From Actinomycetota bacterium (GTDB taxonomy: Bacteria; Actinomycetota; Thermoleophilia; Gaiellales; Gaiellaceae): 64,000 nucleotides of DNA. Both the position numbers and the translations under genes were made by a program. The notes under the pieces are model-generated. The model saw only the letters and a list, made by a program, of their open reading frames with translations. It searched no databases and was not told the DNA's origin. Numbering within the stretch: the first letter of the stretch is position 1; each line of letters starts with the position of its first letter. Positions 51,333-60,288 of the stretch are shown one piece after another. Location: the NCBI GenBank assembly GCA_009702325.1, contig WLID01000004.1, forward strand, positions 1 to 64,000, read 5' to 3'.

Positions 51333-52630
51333 GCGCCGTCGACGTCGCCAGCTTCGGCGTCGTCTGCGCGCGCTGCGAAATGCACGGTCAACTTGTTGAT
51401 CCGCTGACCCTCGATCGACTCAACCGTGAACGTCAGATGCTCGTGCTCAATGACTTGCCCCGGCTCGGGAGCGCGTCCGAGCTCACCGAACACAAACCCG
51501 CCAACCGTGTTGTAGTCCTCGTCGGGGAGCCCAACCATGAACTCCTCGTTGAAGTCATCGATCGTAAACGTGCCGTCGATTCGAATCGTGTCGTCGTCGA
51601 TCCGCTCAACAGTTTCGTCGGGCAGGTCGAACTCATCTTCGATGTCACCGATGATCTCCTCGATCAGATCCTCTAGCGTCACGATCCCTTCGGTCGCGCC
51701 GTACTCGTTCACGACGATCGCCAAGTGCTGGCTCGTACGGCGGAACTCCGTGAGGAGCGCCGCAAGATCCTTCGTCTCCGGCACGACCGTGGCGGGCCGC
51801 AGTAGCTCCTCCAACTTGAATGCTGCTCCTTCGTGCAGAGCCTCAACGAGGTCGCGCACATGCAGCACCCCGACAATCTCGTCAAGCGAGCCGCGGAAAA
51901 CCGGATATCGGGTGTAGGGCGACTCAAGGATCGCGGCAAGCGCCTCCTCGGGAGGCATGTTCACGTCAATGCCGACAACCTCGGGCCGCGGCACCATCAC
52001 GTCGCTCGCCTCCTTGTCGGCGAACTCGAACACGTTCGACAGCATCTCCTCTTCGCCGTGCTCGATCTCGCCCTGCTCCGCCGATGAGACAAGCAGCATC
52101 CGAAGCTCCGCTTCTGAATGCGCCTCGGTCTCGCCGATGTCGCCATCGAGCCCGATCAAACGCAACACAAACTCGGTCGACCGACGCAGCACCCAGATCA
52201 ACGGGCCAAAGACGACAAAGAAGATCTGCACCGGACGCGAAACAGCAAGCGCCGTGCGCTCCGGGTGCGTCAACGCAATCCCCTTCGGCACGAGCTCCCC
52301 GATCACCACATGCAAGAACGTGATGATGAGCAGCGAGAGAATCACCGCGAGGATCGTCGCCATCGCCGGCTCGAACGCATGCGCGAGCACCGGCTCGCCC
52401 ACAGCACCGATCGCAAGCGATGTGATCGTCACACCAAGCTGCATCGCCGAAATGAACTGCGGCGGATCGGCCGTGATCTTCTGCACCGCGCGCGCACGCT
52501 TATTCCCCGCGTTCTCAAGCTCAGCGATGCGCGTCTTGCGCGACGTCACGAGGCCATACTCGGACGCCACGAAGAACCCGTTCACAACGATGAGACCAGC
52601 GAGGGCCAGGAGTTCGTAGAGAAGTGTCAT
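51329..52630 (-). CDS. CorC/HlyC-family membrane protein (CNNM-like, CBS pair)
   Basis: A 433-residue protein with an N-terminal DUF21 membrane domain of about four helices (VVNGFFVASEYGLVTSRKTR at about 15-34). Next come two CBS domains (about 215-335), then a C-terminal CorC_HlyC transporter-associated domain (VGGFVFGELGRAPEPGQ). Family members handle Mg/Co efflux. ATG 52630. Confidence 0.9.
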   Translation of the reverse strand: MTLLYELLALAGLIVVNGFFVASEYGLVTSRKTRIAELENAGNKRARAVQKITADPPQFISAMQLGVTITSLAIGAVGEPVLAHAFEPAMATILAVILSLLIITFLHVVIGELVPKGIALTHPERTALAVSRPVQIFFVVFGPLIWVLRRSTEFVLRLIGLDGDIGETEAHSEAELRMLLVSSAEQGEIEHGEEEMLSNVFEFADKEASDVMVPRPEVVGIDVNMPPEEALAAILESPYTRYPVFRGSLDEIVGVLHVRDLVEALHEGAAFKLEELLRPATVVPETKDLAALLTEFRRTSQHLAIVVNEYGATEGIVTLEDLIEEIIGDIEDEFDLPDETVERIDDDTIRIDGTFTIDDFNEEFMVGLPDEDYNTVGGFVFGELGRAPEPGQVIEHEHLTFTVESIEGQRINKLTVHFAARADDAEAGDVDGA

Positions 52631-52689
52631 GCGTGGGTGGTGTCCTCAGGCACGCGCTGTCTCGCGGGAACTGCGTCGTTCACGAAGAC

Positions 52690-52717
52690 CGTTCGAGACG
52701 TCGAAGATCGTTCGAGA
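52690..52717. promoter_or_regulatory. Clustered TTCGA half-sites between divergent genes
   Basis: CGTTCGAGA occurs twice 19 bases apart (52690 and 52709) with TCGAA between them, giving overlapping inverted repeats (TTCGA-N4-TCGAA and TCGAA-N5-TTCGA). A possible operator for the radical SAM gene or corC-like gene; the regulator is unknown. Confidence 0.35.
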
Positions 52718-52796
52718 AAGACGCTGTAGCAAGGGAACGTCGGCCAAGAGGAATCGGGAAGATCCTATCCAAGCCGTCGGACCGTGCGGGGTCGAC

Positions 52797-53735
52797 ATGC
52801 ACGAACATCTGTTCTGTTCTTCCTGCATGCGGGCGCACTACCGCGAGGAGCCGTGTCGAACCGCCCTCAACCGGGTGAAAGGAATGGGCTTCGGCTGGTC
52901 GCTCAACCCCTACATGGGATGCGCCCACCGATGCACGTTCTGTTACGTCAGGGCGTTTGAGCAACGCGCCGATCGACCACATGATGAGCGGTACGGCACC
53001 TCGATCCGCGTGAAGACAAACATCGCCACCGTGCTGCGGGCCGAACTCGCCCGGTCGTCGTGGAACCGGGCACCGGTAGGCATTGGGGCGGCAACCGACC
53101 CGTACCAGCCTGCCGAAGGCCGCTACCGGCTCACCCGCAGCTGTCTCGAAGCACTTGGCGCCGCCGACACACCGTTCACAATCATCACGCGCGGGCCGTT
53201 GATCGTGCGCGACATCGATGTTCTCGTTGCCGCCGCACAACGTGCACCGATCACCGTCGCCTTCTCGGTTCCCACCCTCAACCACGACGTCTGGGCGACA
53301 ACCGAACCCGGCACCGCGCCACCCCACCAGCGCCTCCGGGCACTCACACGGCTCGTCGACGCTGGCGTACGCACCACCGTCGCAATGGCCCCCATGCTCC
53401 CCGGGCTGAGCGACCGCCCCGAACTGATCGCCGACGTCGTGAAAGCCGCCCGAGCGGCCGGAGCCTGCGGCATCTGGGCCGCACCACTCAACCTCCGACC
53501 CGGAACACGCGAACATTTCCTTGCCAGCCTCGCACGAGACTGGCCCGAACTGCTCCCCGAATACGAACGCCTCTACGCAAACCGCTCCTACCTCCCGAAG
53601 GCCACAGCCGAAGCCCCGCGAGCCGCCGTCCATTCGCTTGCACGCTTCCATGGCATCCGCGATCGGCGCCGCGATCCCCCACGCCCGCCGAAACAGCCCG
53701 AACAGCTATCGCTGCTCGAAGTACCCACTCGTTAA
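52797..53735 (+). CDS. Radical SAM protein (Rv2578c/SPL-like)
   Basis: About 312 residues with the cluster motif C-A-H-R-C-T-F-C (GCAHRCTFCYVRAFEQR, about 43-50), preceded by extra cysteines (CSSC near residue 7). A TIM-barrel region contains GIGAATDPYQPAEG and TITRGPLIVRDIDVL-like strands. The relatives are grouped with spore photoproduct lyase and Rv2578c; DNA repair is possible but unproven. The start (ATG 52797) is tentative; no ribosome site is clear. Confidence 0.8.
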   Translation: MHEHLFCSSCMRAHYREEPCRTALNRVKGMGFGWSLNPYMGCAHRCTFCYVRAFEQRADRPHDERYGTSIRVKTNIATVLRAELARSSWNRAPVGIGAATDPYQPAEGRYRLTRSCLEALGAADTPFTIITRGPLIVRDIDVLVAAAQRAPITVAFSVPTLNHDVWATTEPGTAPPHQRLRALTRLVDAGVRTTVAMAPMLPGLSDRPELIADVVKAARAAGACGIWAAPLNLRPGTREHFLASLARDWPELLPEYERLYANRSYLPKATAEAPRAAVHSLARFHGIRDRRRDPPRPPKQPEQLSLLEVPTR

Positions 53736-53804
53736 CACCCGCAACCGCGGAACGCAATCGAAGCGGCAGACAAGCTTGACCACGCATACAATCCACGCAA
53801 CATC

Positions 53805-54431
53805 TTGGCTCCCGAAGAGATCACCACGCTCATCGTCGACGACCACGAGGTTGTCCGCGAAGGCCTCCGCCTCTCACTTTCCCGAGCAGCGCACATTCGG
53901 GTCGTTGGAGAAGCCGCCGATGGCGCCACCGCCGTCGAAATGGCCGCGCGGCGTCGACCGCACGTCGTCGTGATGGACGTACGCATGCCCGGCATGGACG
54001 GCTTCGAAGCAACCAAGCTGCTCGCCGAACAGGCACCCGACACCCGCGTGCTCCTCTTCACCGCCTACTCCGACCGCTCCCTCCTCGGCAAAGGGTTCGA
54101 CTCAGGTGCCAAGGGATACGTCCTCAAAGAGGCGCCACACGAAACACTCGTGCGCGCAATCGAAAAGACCGCAAGCGGCGAAGGCTACGTCGACCCCGCG
54201 CTCATGCCAGCCTTCCTCGCCGGCCGCGACCCGGGCGAGATCCTCACCGGCCGCGAACGCGAAATTCTCCAGTTGCTCGCCGACGGGATGTCAAATGCAG
54301 ATGTCTCCGAGAAACTGTTCATCTCACAAGAGACCGTCAAGAGCCACGTCCGCCACATCCTCACCAAACTCGAAGCCGACACCCGCACACATGCCGTGGC
54401 AATCGCGCTCCGAGAAGGAATAATCGAATAG
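53805..54431 (+). CDS. NarL/LuxR-family response regulator
   Basis: A 208-residue two-domain regulator. The receiver has V11-D-D-H, phosphorylatable D58 in VVMDVRMPGMDG, and a conserved Thr (LLFTAY) and Lys (YVLKEA). The LuxR-type HTH is about residues 147-190 (LTGREREILQLLADGMSNADV). No histidine kinase is adjacent. TTG 53805 is 12 bases after a TACAAT. Confidence 0.9.
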   Translation: MAPEEITTLIVDDHEVVREGLRLSLSRAAHIRVVGEAADGATAVEMAARRRPHVVVMDVRMPGMDGFEATKLLAEQAPDTRVLLFTAYSDRSLLGKGFDSGAKGYVLKEAPHETLVRAIEKTASGEGYVDPALMPAFLAGRDPGEILTGREREILQLLADGMSNADVSEKLFISQETVKSHVRHILTKLEADTRTHAVAIALREGIIE

Positions 54432-54644
54432 ATGGCAGACGAAAGCCCCTACCTCGTGATGGTGTGGTCCACCGGCGGATACACGCTCGAAGCCCGCAGC
54501 GGAACCGTTCCTCAGGTCGGCGACCGTCTCAAGGTCGGCGCGCACGAGCACGAGCTCATCGTCACGAAGATCGGCTCGTCCCCACTGCCTGGTGATTGGC
54601 GCCGCTGCGTCTTCACCGTCGCGCATCCCAGCCTTAGCGCCTAA
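54432..54644 (+). CDS. Small hypothetical beta-rich protein
   Basis: A 70-residue protein (MADESPYLVMVWSTGGYTLE) beginning immediately after the response regulator stop, with alternating strands and no recognised family. Likely cotranscribed with it. Confidence 0.62.
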   Translation: MADESPYLVMVWSTGGYTLEARSGTVPQVGDRLKVGAHEHELIVTKIGSSPLPGDWRRCVFTVAHPSLSA

Positions 54645-54674
54645 GAACTCCAGGCAACCACCGCACCACGCCGC

Positions 54675-55784
54675 TTAGGCGCCAGCGACGCTGCAGGCTG
54701 ACTCAGCAGCGACACGGCCAAGCACGAGCGCCTGTGCGAGCCCACTCGCATAGCCGCCAGCCGCAACCCCGCCTGCATCAACGCCTGCAGCAAAGAGGTT
54801 GCGAACCGGCACGCCCATCGCATCAACCACCCGGGCACCACTGTCGATACGAATGCCGCCCACCGTGTGTGTGATCGCCGACACCACCCGCACCGCAACA
54901 ACCGTCCCCGGCGGGGCAGCAAACGGAAGCGCGTCAGGCGCGACACGCGCCTCCGCAGGTGCAGCAGCAACCATCTCCGCCACCGCCACATCGCGCACGC
55001 GTTCCGCAAGCCCGGCCGGATCAAGCAGCAGGAACGCACGCGCACCCGGGCGCTTTGCGATCGCCTGCGCCAGATTCGCCTCCGACCACCACACCTCATC
55101 GGCCCGCATGAACTCCACCCCGTCCTCGTCAAAGATTCGAGCAAACCGGCCAAACAGCGCCGACGCCGAAACAAACTCGGCCTCGCCCCACGGGCCGTCG
55201 GGCATCGCGCGGCCATAGAACTCGTCAAGCCCCTCGCTCACCGCGCCCCCACGCTCTCGTGCGAACACCAGGCCAGCACCTATCGACCACGGGTTGCCGC
55301 GCAAACGCAGAGGGGCCGCAGGACAGATGAACTGCGCAACCAGGTCAGCTGACGCCGCAAAGCCACCGGTCGCCAACACCAACGGCACATCTGGCTCGCC
55401 AGCAGCAATCGCGCAGCCATCAACGTTCAGCTCCGCCCCACCCGCGGCACCAAGCAACGCGAGCGTCAACCCCCGCGGCTCAAACCGAAGGCCCACCGTC
55501 AACGGGTTCCCCGTCTCCTCCCACACAACCGGAGCGCCAAGCCCACGCAGCCACCCAAGCGCCTCATCAAGACGTTCCCAGATGAGCCGCTGCAACACCT
55601 CATCCCCACCCGGGCACTCCCGGCGGAAATCCTCAAAACGCCGATGACGCCAAATCACCCCAGACGAAAGCACCATCGACCCACCCACACGGCTCCCTCG
55701 CTCGAGCAGCCGCGGGTTCGCACCAAGCTCGCGGGCACGCGCAGCAGCAACGAGGCCCGCCAGCCCCGCGCCCGCAACGATCAC
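54675..55784 (-). CDS. FAD-dependent fumarate-reductase-like flavoprotein
   Basis: A 369-residue flavoprotein. The dinucleotide motif VAGAGLAGLVAAARARELG at the start and the C-terminal GARVVDAMGVPVRNLFAAGVDAGGVAAGG, which binds FAD, fit the FAD-binding_2 (fumarate reductase flavoprotein, KSTD-like) class. It probably reduces or dehydrogenates a small carbonyl or steroid-like compound. GTG start coupled to the upstream VOC gene (GTGA overlap). Confidence 0.85.
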   Translation of the reverse strand: MIVAGAGLAGLVAAARARELGANPRLLERGSRVGGSMVLSSGVIWRHRRFEDFRRECPGGDEVLQRLIWERLDEALGWLRGLGAPVVWEETGNPLTVGLRFEPRGLTLALLGAAGGAELNVDGCAIAAGEPDVPLVLATGGFAASADLVAQFICPAAPLRLRGNPWSIGAGLVFARERGGAVSEGLDEFYGRAMPDGPWGEAEFVSASALFGRFARIFDEDGVEFMRADEVWWSEANLAQAIAKRPGARAFLLLDPAGLAERVRDVAVAEMVAAAPAEARVAPDALPFAAPPGTVVAVRVVSAITHTVGGIRIDSGARVVDAMGVPVRNLFAAGVDAGGVAAGGYASGLAQALVLGRVAAESACSVAGA

Positions 55785-56443
55785 GTCAGTGCAAAGGTCG
55801 GCTTGTGCTCGACGTACTCAATCCGCACGCCGCCAGGGCCCGTCAAAAACGCCGCAATCGTGTTCGCCGCATCGACCATCGACTCAACCTCAATCCCAAG
55901 ACTGCGCGCAACATCAGCCTGCTCCTGCGCCGAATCAACAAGCACCGCCAAATGATTCAACAACGGGCGCTCAGGAATCGCTGCATCCCCAACAACAAAC
56001 TCGACAAACGCACCGGCAACCTCGACCCGCGCCTCAGCGACCCGTTCAAACCCGAACACCTCATACGCAGAAGCAGTCGCAACCGGGTCGGAAGCCCGCA
56101 ACACAACGCCCGCGAGATCAACTACGTCCCCGGAAACACCCGGTACGAAACGAATCGTGATCCCCTCACCCACCTCGATCACGTCCGAACCACACCGAGC
56201 GACAGCACCAGCGAGATCAGGTACCGACAACACGACCTCTGCGAGCGGCCCCACCGCACGCGGCCCCGGCGCATCAAACAACGTCAGCTTCCCACGCCGC
56301 GCATCACCACCGAGAAGCGTGAAATGCGCCTCCTCAGCGATCACCCGAAGCCCGACCCGCTCCACCAACAGCCGCACAATCACGCCGCGACCCGCGACCC
56401 AAAAGGCCACGTGGTCGAGGGTGCGCGGGCGCAAGGTACTCAC
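55781..56443 (-). CDS. Two-domain VOC (glyoxalase/dioxygenase) family protein
   Basis: A 220-residue protein with two tandem betaalphabetabetabeta modules: LDHVAFWVAG at about residues 9-18 starts the first, and LNHLAVLVDS (near 168) with IEYVEH at the end mark the second. H11 and the C-terminal His/Glu could bind a metal. GTG start. Possible partner of the adjacent flavoprotein. Confidence 0.75.
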   Translation of the reverse strand: MSTLRPRTLDHVAFWVAGRGVIVRLLVERVGLRVIAEEAHFTLLGGDARRGKLTLFDAPGPRAVGPLAEVVLSVPDLAGAVARCGSDVIEVGEGITIRFVPGVSGDVVDLAGVVLRASDPVATASAYEVFGFERVAEARVEVAGAFVEFVVGDAAIPERPLLNHLAVLVDSAQEQADVARSLGIEVESMVDAANTIAAFLTGPGGVRIEYVEHKPTFALT

Positions 56444-56491
56444 ACGCCGACCAAGCCCAGAGATGCGAGTTTCGCCACCATCGGGCGAAAC

Positions 56492-56785
56492 TCAGTTCTG
56501 GACGTTGTTCTCGGTCGCGTAGTCGTTGGCGAGCTTGTTCACGAGATCAAAGCCGGTGTTGAACGCAGCATTGATCTTCACGAACGGCTCCCACTTCTCT
56601 GGGAGAGCATCCTCAGGAAAGATCGCCTCGACAGGACACTCCGGCTCACACGCGCCACAGTCGATGCACTCTTCCGGATCGATAACGAGCAGACGCTCAG
56701 CGACATGGATGCAGTCGACCGGACAAACGTCGATGCAGGACTGATCCTTGATGTCGATGCACGGCTCAGCGATTACGTAGGTCAT
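56492..56785 (-). CDS. fdxA: 7Fe-type ferredoxin
   Basis: A 97-residue ferredoxin with C9-x7-C17-x3-C21-P and C40-xx-C43-xx-C46-x3-C50-P. The first set with a gap of seven residues suggests a [3Fe-4S] cluster next to a [4Fe-4S] cluster. It transfers electrons to oxidoreductases. ATG 56785 is six bases after TAGAGT. Confidence 0.92.
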   Translation of the reverse strand: MTYVIAEPCIDIKDQSCIDVCPVDCIHVAERLLVIDPEECIDCGACEPECPVEAIFPEDALPEKWEPFVKINAAFNTGFDLVNKLANDYATENNVQN

Positions 56786-56789
56786 AGCC

Positions 56790-57104
56790 TCACTCTACCG
56801 ACGGAAGCAGACCGCCAATCACCTCATCCGTCCGCTCGAACAACGCCGATTTCACAACCACCCGATCAAACCCCGCCGCATGAGCCCGTCGCAAGCCCAT
56901 CGTGTCGACATGATTCGTGAACCCCACGATCGGCACCGACGGAAACGTCTCGGCCACATCGTCGGGATCAACACGCGCAATGTCGGCAATGACAAGATCG
57001 GGAGGCTCAATTCCCTCGGCCGTCTCGAAGCGATGGCCCGGCAACAACCCCTCCAGTTTTGCCCGAAGGAACAGATCAACCCCAACAAGCAGGATCGTTG
57101 CCAT
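56790..57104 (-). CDS. Degenerate receiver-domain protein
   Basis: A 104-residue protein with receiver-like strands: [17 protein letters not shown]41 in VIADIARV, a Thr in GFTNH and a Lys in VVVKSAL. The acidic pair near the N-terminus is reduced to one Asp, so phosphorylation is doubtful. Its start overlaps the divergent gene's start by two bases (CATG), and its end abuts fdxA. Confidence 0.6.
   Translation of the reverse strand: MATILLVGVDLFLRAKLEGLLPGHRFETAEGIEPPDLVIADIARVDPDDVAETFPSVPIVGFTNHVDTMGLRRAHAAGFDRVVVKSALFERTDEVIGGLLPSVE
56792..56797 (-). promoter_or_regulatory. TAGAGT -10 box, predicted leaderless start of fdxA
   Basis: TAGAGT on the minus strand, six bases before the ATG; overlaps the 3' end of the upstream receiver-like gene. 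Confidence 0.5.
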
Positions 57105-57450
57105 GCCTGACGTCGAAGATACCAGCGGTTCGTATGAGCTCGGACTCGCGCTCGCTGGCGCCGGCGAGTGGTTCGCAGCCCACGAAGCGTTCGAAACAGC
57201 CTGGCGCGTCGCGCCACCCAGCGAACGCGACTTCCTCCAAGGGCTCGTCCACGTTGTCGTGTGGGCCTACCAAGCAAACCGTGGCCGCCCAATCGGCGCA
57301 GAACGCCAACGCGCAAAGGCCCAAACCCGTCTTGCACCCTACGCGCCAACCCATCGCGACCTCAACGTCGCCCAACTCCTCGAGGTCGTCACCGCCAACG
57401 CGGTCGAAGACCTCGCCCGCTGCTTCACCGCAACCGGCAGGTCTACCTAA
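57103..57450 (+). CDS. DUF309 protein
   Basis: A 115-residue helical protein of the DUF309 family: GEWFAAHEAFETAWR at about residues 19-33 and FLQGLVHVVVWAYQANRG near 48. Function unknown. AGGA upstream of the ATG. Stop overlaps the ccdA stop in its 3' tail. Confidence 0.85.
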   Translation: MPDVEDTSGSYELGLALAGAGEWFAAHEAFETAWRVAPPSERDFLQGLVHVVVWAYQANRGRPIGAERQRAKAQTRLAPYAPTHRDLNVAQLLEVVTANAVEDLARCFTATGRST

Positions 57451-58157
57451 ACAGAGCCGAGACCAAGCTTCAGAAACACCTGGTCAACTGCAATCCGCAA
57501 CCACCAGTCACGGTGGAAGAAAAGCAGCAGCCCAAGCGCAACAAGCGTCGCACCCGACACGGTTTGGATCGCTGTGTAGTGATTGCGAATCCAACGGAAC
57601 GCACCCATCGCCCGCGTGAACGCAACCCCCGCAAGCAAGAACGCCACGCCCAACCCCAACGAATAAGCCACAAGCAGCAGCACACCACGGATCACCGTTC
57701 CTGACGAGCTCGCCAACACCAGGATCGAAGCGAGCACCGTCCCGATACACGGAGCCGCACACACCGCAAAAGCCGCCCCAAGCAGCAGCGCCGACCCCCG
57801 CTTGCGCGCCTGCTGCAAGAGACCCGGCGCAACCGCCCGCTCTGGCAACGGCAACAGCCCCGCGAACGCAAGCCCAATCACCACCAGGAAGAACCCGGCG
57901 ATCTGCGTTTGGGTCGCCTTCGGCACCACCGACGCAATCGCGGCAGCACCAGCACCAAGCACCACAAACACCACCGTAAACCCAAGAATGAACGGGAGAC
58001 TCGCCACAAGCACCCGCCGCGCCGCCCCACGCTCACCCAACTTGTCGACATCAACTGCCGACACCGCCGACAGGTAGCCCGGCACAAGCGGCAACACGCA
58101 CGGCGTCACCACCGAAAGCAAACCGGCAAGGAACGCAATCGGAAACTTCTCAAGCAT
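57447..58157 (-). CDS. ccdA: Cytochrome c biogenesis protein CcdA
   Basis: A 236-residue polytopic membrane protein with about six helices. The redox-active cysteines are C20 (TPCVLPL) and C137 (AAPCIGT). It carries electrons across the membrane to the thioredoxin-like protein encoded two genes upstream, to keep apocytochrome c thiols reduced. Overlaps ccmH by eight bases. Confidence 0.92.
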   Translation of the reverse strand: MLEKFPIAFLAGLLSVVTPCVLPLVPGYLSAVSAVDVDKLGERGAARRVLVASLPFILGFTVVFVVLGAGAAAIASVVPKATQTQIAGFFLVVIGLAFAGLLPLPERAVAPGLLQQARKRGSALLLGAAFAVCAAPCIGTVLASILVLASSSGTVIRGVLLLVAYSLGLGVAFLLAGVAFTRAMGAFRWIRNHYTAIQTVSGATLVALGLLLFFHRDWWLRIAVDQVFLKLGLGSV

Positions 58158-58614
58158 CGAAGCGAGCGAGCTCTTCGTCGACCCGGCGATTCTGCTCCGG
58201 ATCAAGCCCCGAGTCGGCCGACTCGGCCTCCTCCGACGCCTCATCAGACGAACGACGCGTCCACGTCCACGCGCCAACCCCGATCAACACACCGCCAACG
58301 CCGATTCCCGCAAGCGGCATCAGCCACGCAAGAAGATCAAACCCATGCTTCCCCGGCACCCCAAGCACCGCCGGGCCAAGCTGAGCCACAAGCTCATTCT
58401 TGATCTGCGTGCCCGTTGCACCCTCCGCGATCCGACGCCGAATGAACGCCTTCATCTGCTGCGCAATCGGCGAGCTCGACTCATCGAGCGGCAGATGACA
58501 CTCAGGGCAAACAAGCACCGCCTCAAGCTCACTCTGCGACGGATGCTGATTACTCGCAAGCGCCGCAGGCACCGCAAGCATCAGCGCCGCGAAGGCGACC
58601 GCAACAAACCTCAT
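58150..58614 (-). CDS. CcmH/CycL-type cytochrome c maturation protein
   Basis: A 154-residue exported protein: signal peptide 1-20, C36-P-E-C39 in LVCPECHLPLDESSSPIAQQM, a membrane anchor at about 94-114 and a cytoplasmic acidic tail. It handles apocytochrome c disulfides before haem attachment. ATGA overlap with the TlpA gene. A substrate candidate in this window is the cytochrome at 10.2 kb. Confidence 0.9.
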   Translation of the reverse strand: MRFVAVAFAALMLAVPAALASNQHPSQSELEAVLVCPECHLPLDESSSPIAQQMKAFIRRRIAEGATGTQIKNELVAQLGPAVLGVPGKHGFDLLAWLMPLAGIGVGGVLIGVGAWTWTRRSSDEASEEAESADSGLDPEQNRRVDEELARFDA

Positions 58615-59159
58615 GCTGACGGGTTCGTGAGAGCGCGCTTGATGCCTTCGTCGAGCGTCTTCGCTGTCGCCTCGCCAATGATGTGCGGCGGCACGATGAA
58701 GCCCTTCGGATCGACGAAGAAGGTTTCCGGATAGCCGGTCACCCCGTAATGCCCAACCAAGCTGCCAGAGTCGGAAACGATCGGATAGCTGATGTGGAAC
58801 CGCCTGATGAACTTCATTGCCGGGCCATGGAGATCCTGAACATCGACGCCGACAAACACCACCTTGCCGCTCTTTCGCCACCGCTCCCAGCCCGCCTCAA
58901 TCACCGGAGCTTCCTTCGTGCACGGCGGGCAGTACGACTGCCAGAAATTCAGCACAACCACCTTGCCGCGCAGCGACGCCAAACTCATCGTGCCGCTCGT
59001 ATCAACGCGATTACGTGTCCAAAGCGGCGCCTGCACGATGTTGCCGTTGTCGACCTCAACCGCGACCTGGCTGCCCTTCCCGTGCGCAACCTGCCACACA
59101 AGCAGCGCCAGTAGCGATCCAACAACCGCAACCGCGACGATCTGGCCGACCCGACGCAT
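58611..59159 (-). CDS. TlpA/ResA-like thiol-disulfide oxidoreductase
   Basis: A 182-residue membrane-anchored thioredoxin fold protein: helix at about 5-24, active site C77-P-P-C80 (WQSYCPPC) and cis-proline loop GYPETF. It would reduce disulfides outside the cell and supply CcmH. The start overlaps the L,D-transpeptidase stop by one base (TAATG). Confidence 0.92.
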   Translation of the reverse strand: MRRVGQIVAVAVVGSLLALLVWQVAHGKGSQVAVEVDNGNIVQAPLWTRNRVDTSGTMSLASLRGKVVVLNFWQSYCPPCTKEAPVIEAGWERWRKSGKVVFVGVDVQDLHGPAMKFIRRFHISYPIVSDSGSLVGHYGVTGYPETFFVDPKGFIVPPHIIGEATAKTLDEGIKRALTNPSA

Positions 59160-60232
59160 TAGAGAATGACCACGGTCGTGTCGACGTTCAGGTGATCGAA
59201 CAGCCACTCGGCATCAGGCACCTGCATCCGAATGCAGCCATGCGACGCGCTGTAGCCAATCGATGACGGCTCGTCAGTGCCATGGATGCCGATGCCGGGC
59301 ACCGAAAGCCCCATCCAGCGGGTGCCAAGCGGATTGTTCGGCCCTGGCGGCACAGGCTTCAGCCCCTTCGCCCACTCGTTGCGCGTCGGCGGATACCACC
59401 ACGGGTTCTTCGACTTCACAATCACATGGAACGTGCCCGTCGGAGTCGGATAGATCGACTGGCCGGTCGCAACCGGGAACGTCTTCACCGTCTTGCCGTT
59501 ATCAAACAGGTACAGCCGGTTCTTCACACGGCTAACCACAACCATCGTTCCCGCGGCAGATGTCGTGAACGCGCCACCCGCCTTCACCGGAACCGTCGAA
59601 AACGTCAACGTGCGACGCGCACCCGACGTCAACGCATGCACGAGCGACGTCACAACCGGGCCCTGCTTCAACAGACGGCCCGGCACATCAGGCGTCAACA
59701 CCGGACGCTGCGACTGCAGCAACAAACGGGCCGGAATCGCCTTGCCGTTCACCTTCGCTGCAAGGCGCGCCACAAAAGCGCGCAGATCCGAACCCTTCAC
59801 ACTCACAACCAGCGGGATGTTCGCCCCAACCGGCGCAGACTTCGCCTTCCGAACCGCACCCTCGATGTACGGAGTCGCCATGTTCACCGGCGACAGCGAG
59901 AACTGCTTCCCATCGACCGTGAACTGCAACGACGTCGCGAACGCGGCCTGCACCGCTGCCGTCGCCGCCGCCATGTCAAGCCCTGAGACGCTCACACCCG
60001 AGATCGTCACACCGTGGCGGATCGTCGTTCGCGCAATCGGAGCCGCCTTCGGCTTGCTGATCACCGGAATCGAGGCAGGGGTGACCGCGACGGTATTCGT
60101 CGTGGTGGTCGTCGGAACCGTGGAAGCCGGATCAGTCGACGTCGGCAACGTGTCCGCAAGGACAAGCGAGGAAGACGACCCAGCAAAAACGAACCCTACG
60201 ACAAGAAGAAAGCCCAGCAAAACCCGCTTCAC
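59159..60232 (-). CDS. L,D-transpeptidase (YkuD) with peptidoglycan-binding-like domain
   Basis: A 357-residue exported enzyme. A signal/anchor (about 5-27) and a Thr/Pro-rich linker precede a middle module (VTISGVSVSGLDMAAATAAV, about 75-95). The YkuD domain follows, with HGTDEPSSIGYSASHGCIRM near the C-terminus holding the catalytic cysteine. It forms 3-3 cell-wall crosslinks. GTG start, TACACT nine bases upstream. First gene of the ccd operon. Confidence 0.9.
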   Translation of the reverse strand: MKRVLLGFLLVVGFVFAGSSSSLVLADTLPTSTDPASTVPTTTTTNTVAVTPASIPVISKPKAAPIARTTIRHGVTISGVSVSGLDMAAATAAVQAAFATSLQFTVDGKQFSLSPVNMATPYIEGAVRKAKSAPVGANIPLVVSVKGSDLRAFVARLAAKVNGKAIPARLLLQSQRPVLTPDVPGRLLKQGPVVTSLVHALTSGARRTLTFSTVPVKAGGAFTTSAAGTMVVVSRVKNRLYLFDNGKTVKTFPVATGQSIYPTPTGTFHVIVKSKNPWWYPPTRNEWAKGLKPVPPGPNNPLGTRWMGLSVPGIGIHGTDEPSSIGYSASHGCIRMQVPDAEWLFDHLNVDTTVVIL

Positions 60233-60288
60233 AGCCGGGAAAGTGTAGCGGGAAGGCTGTGAGCAATCCGTTAGCGGCGCAACATCAT

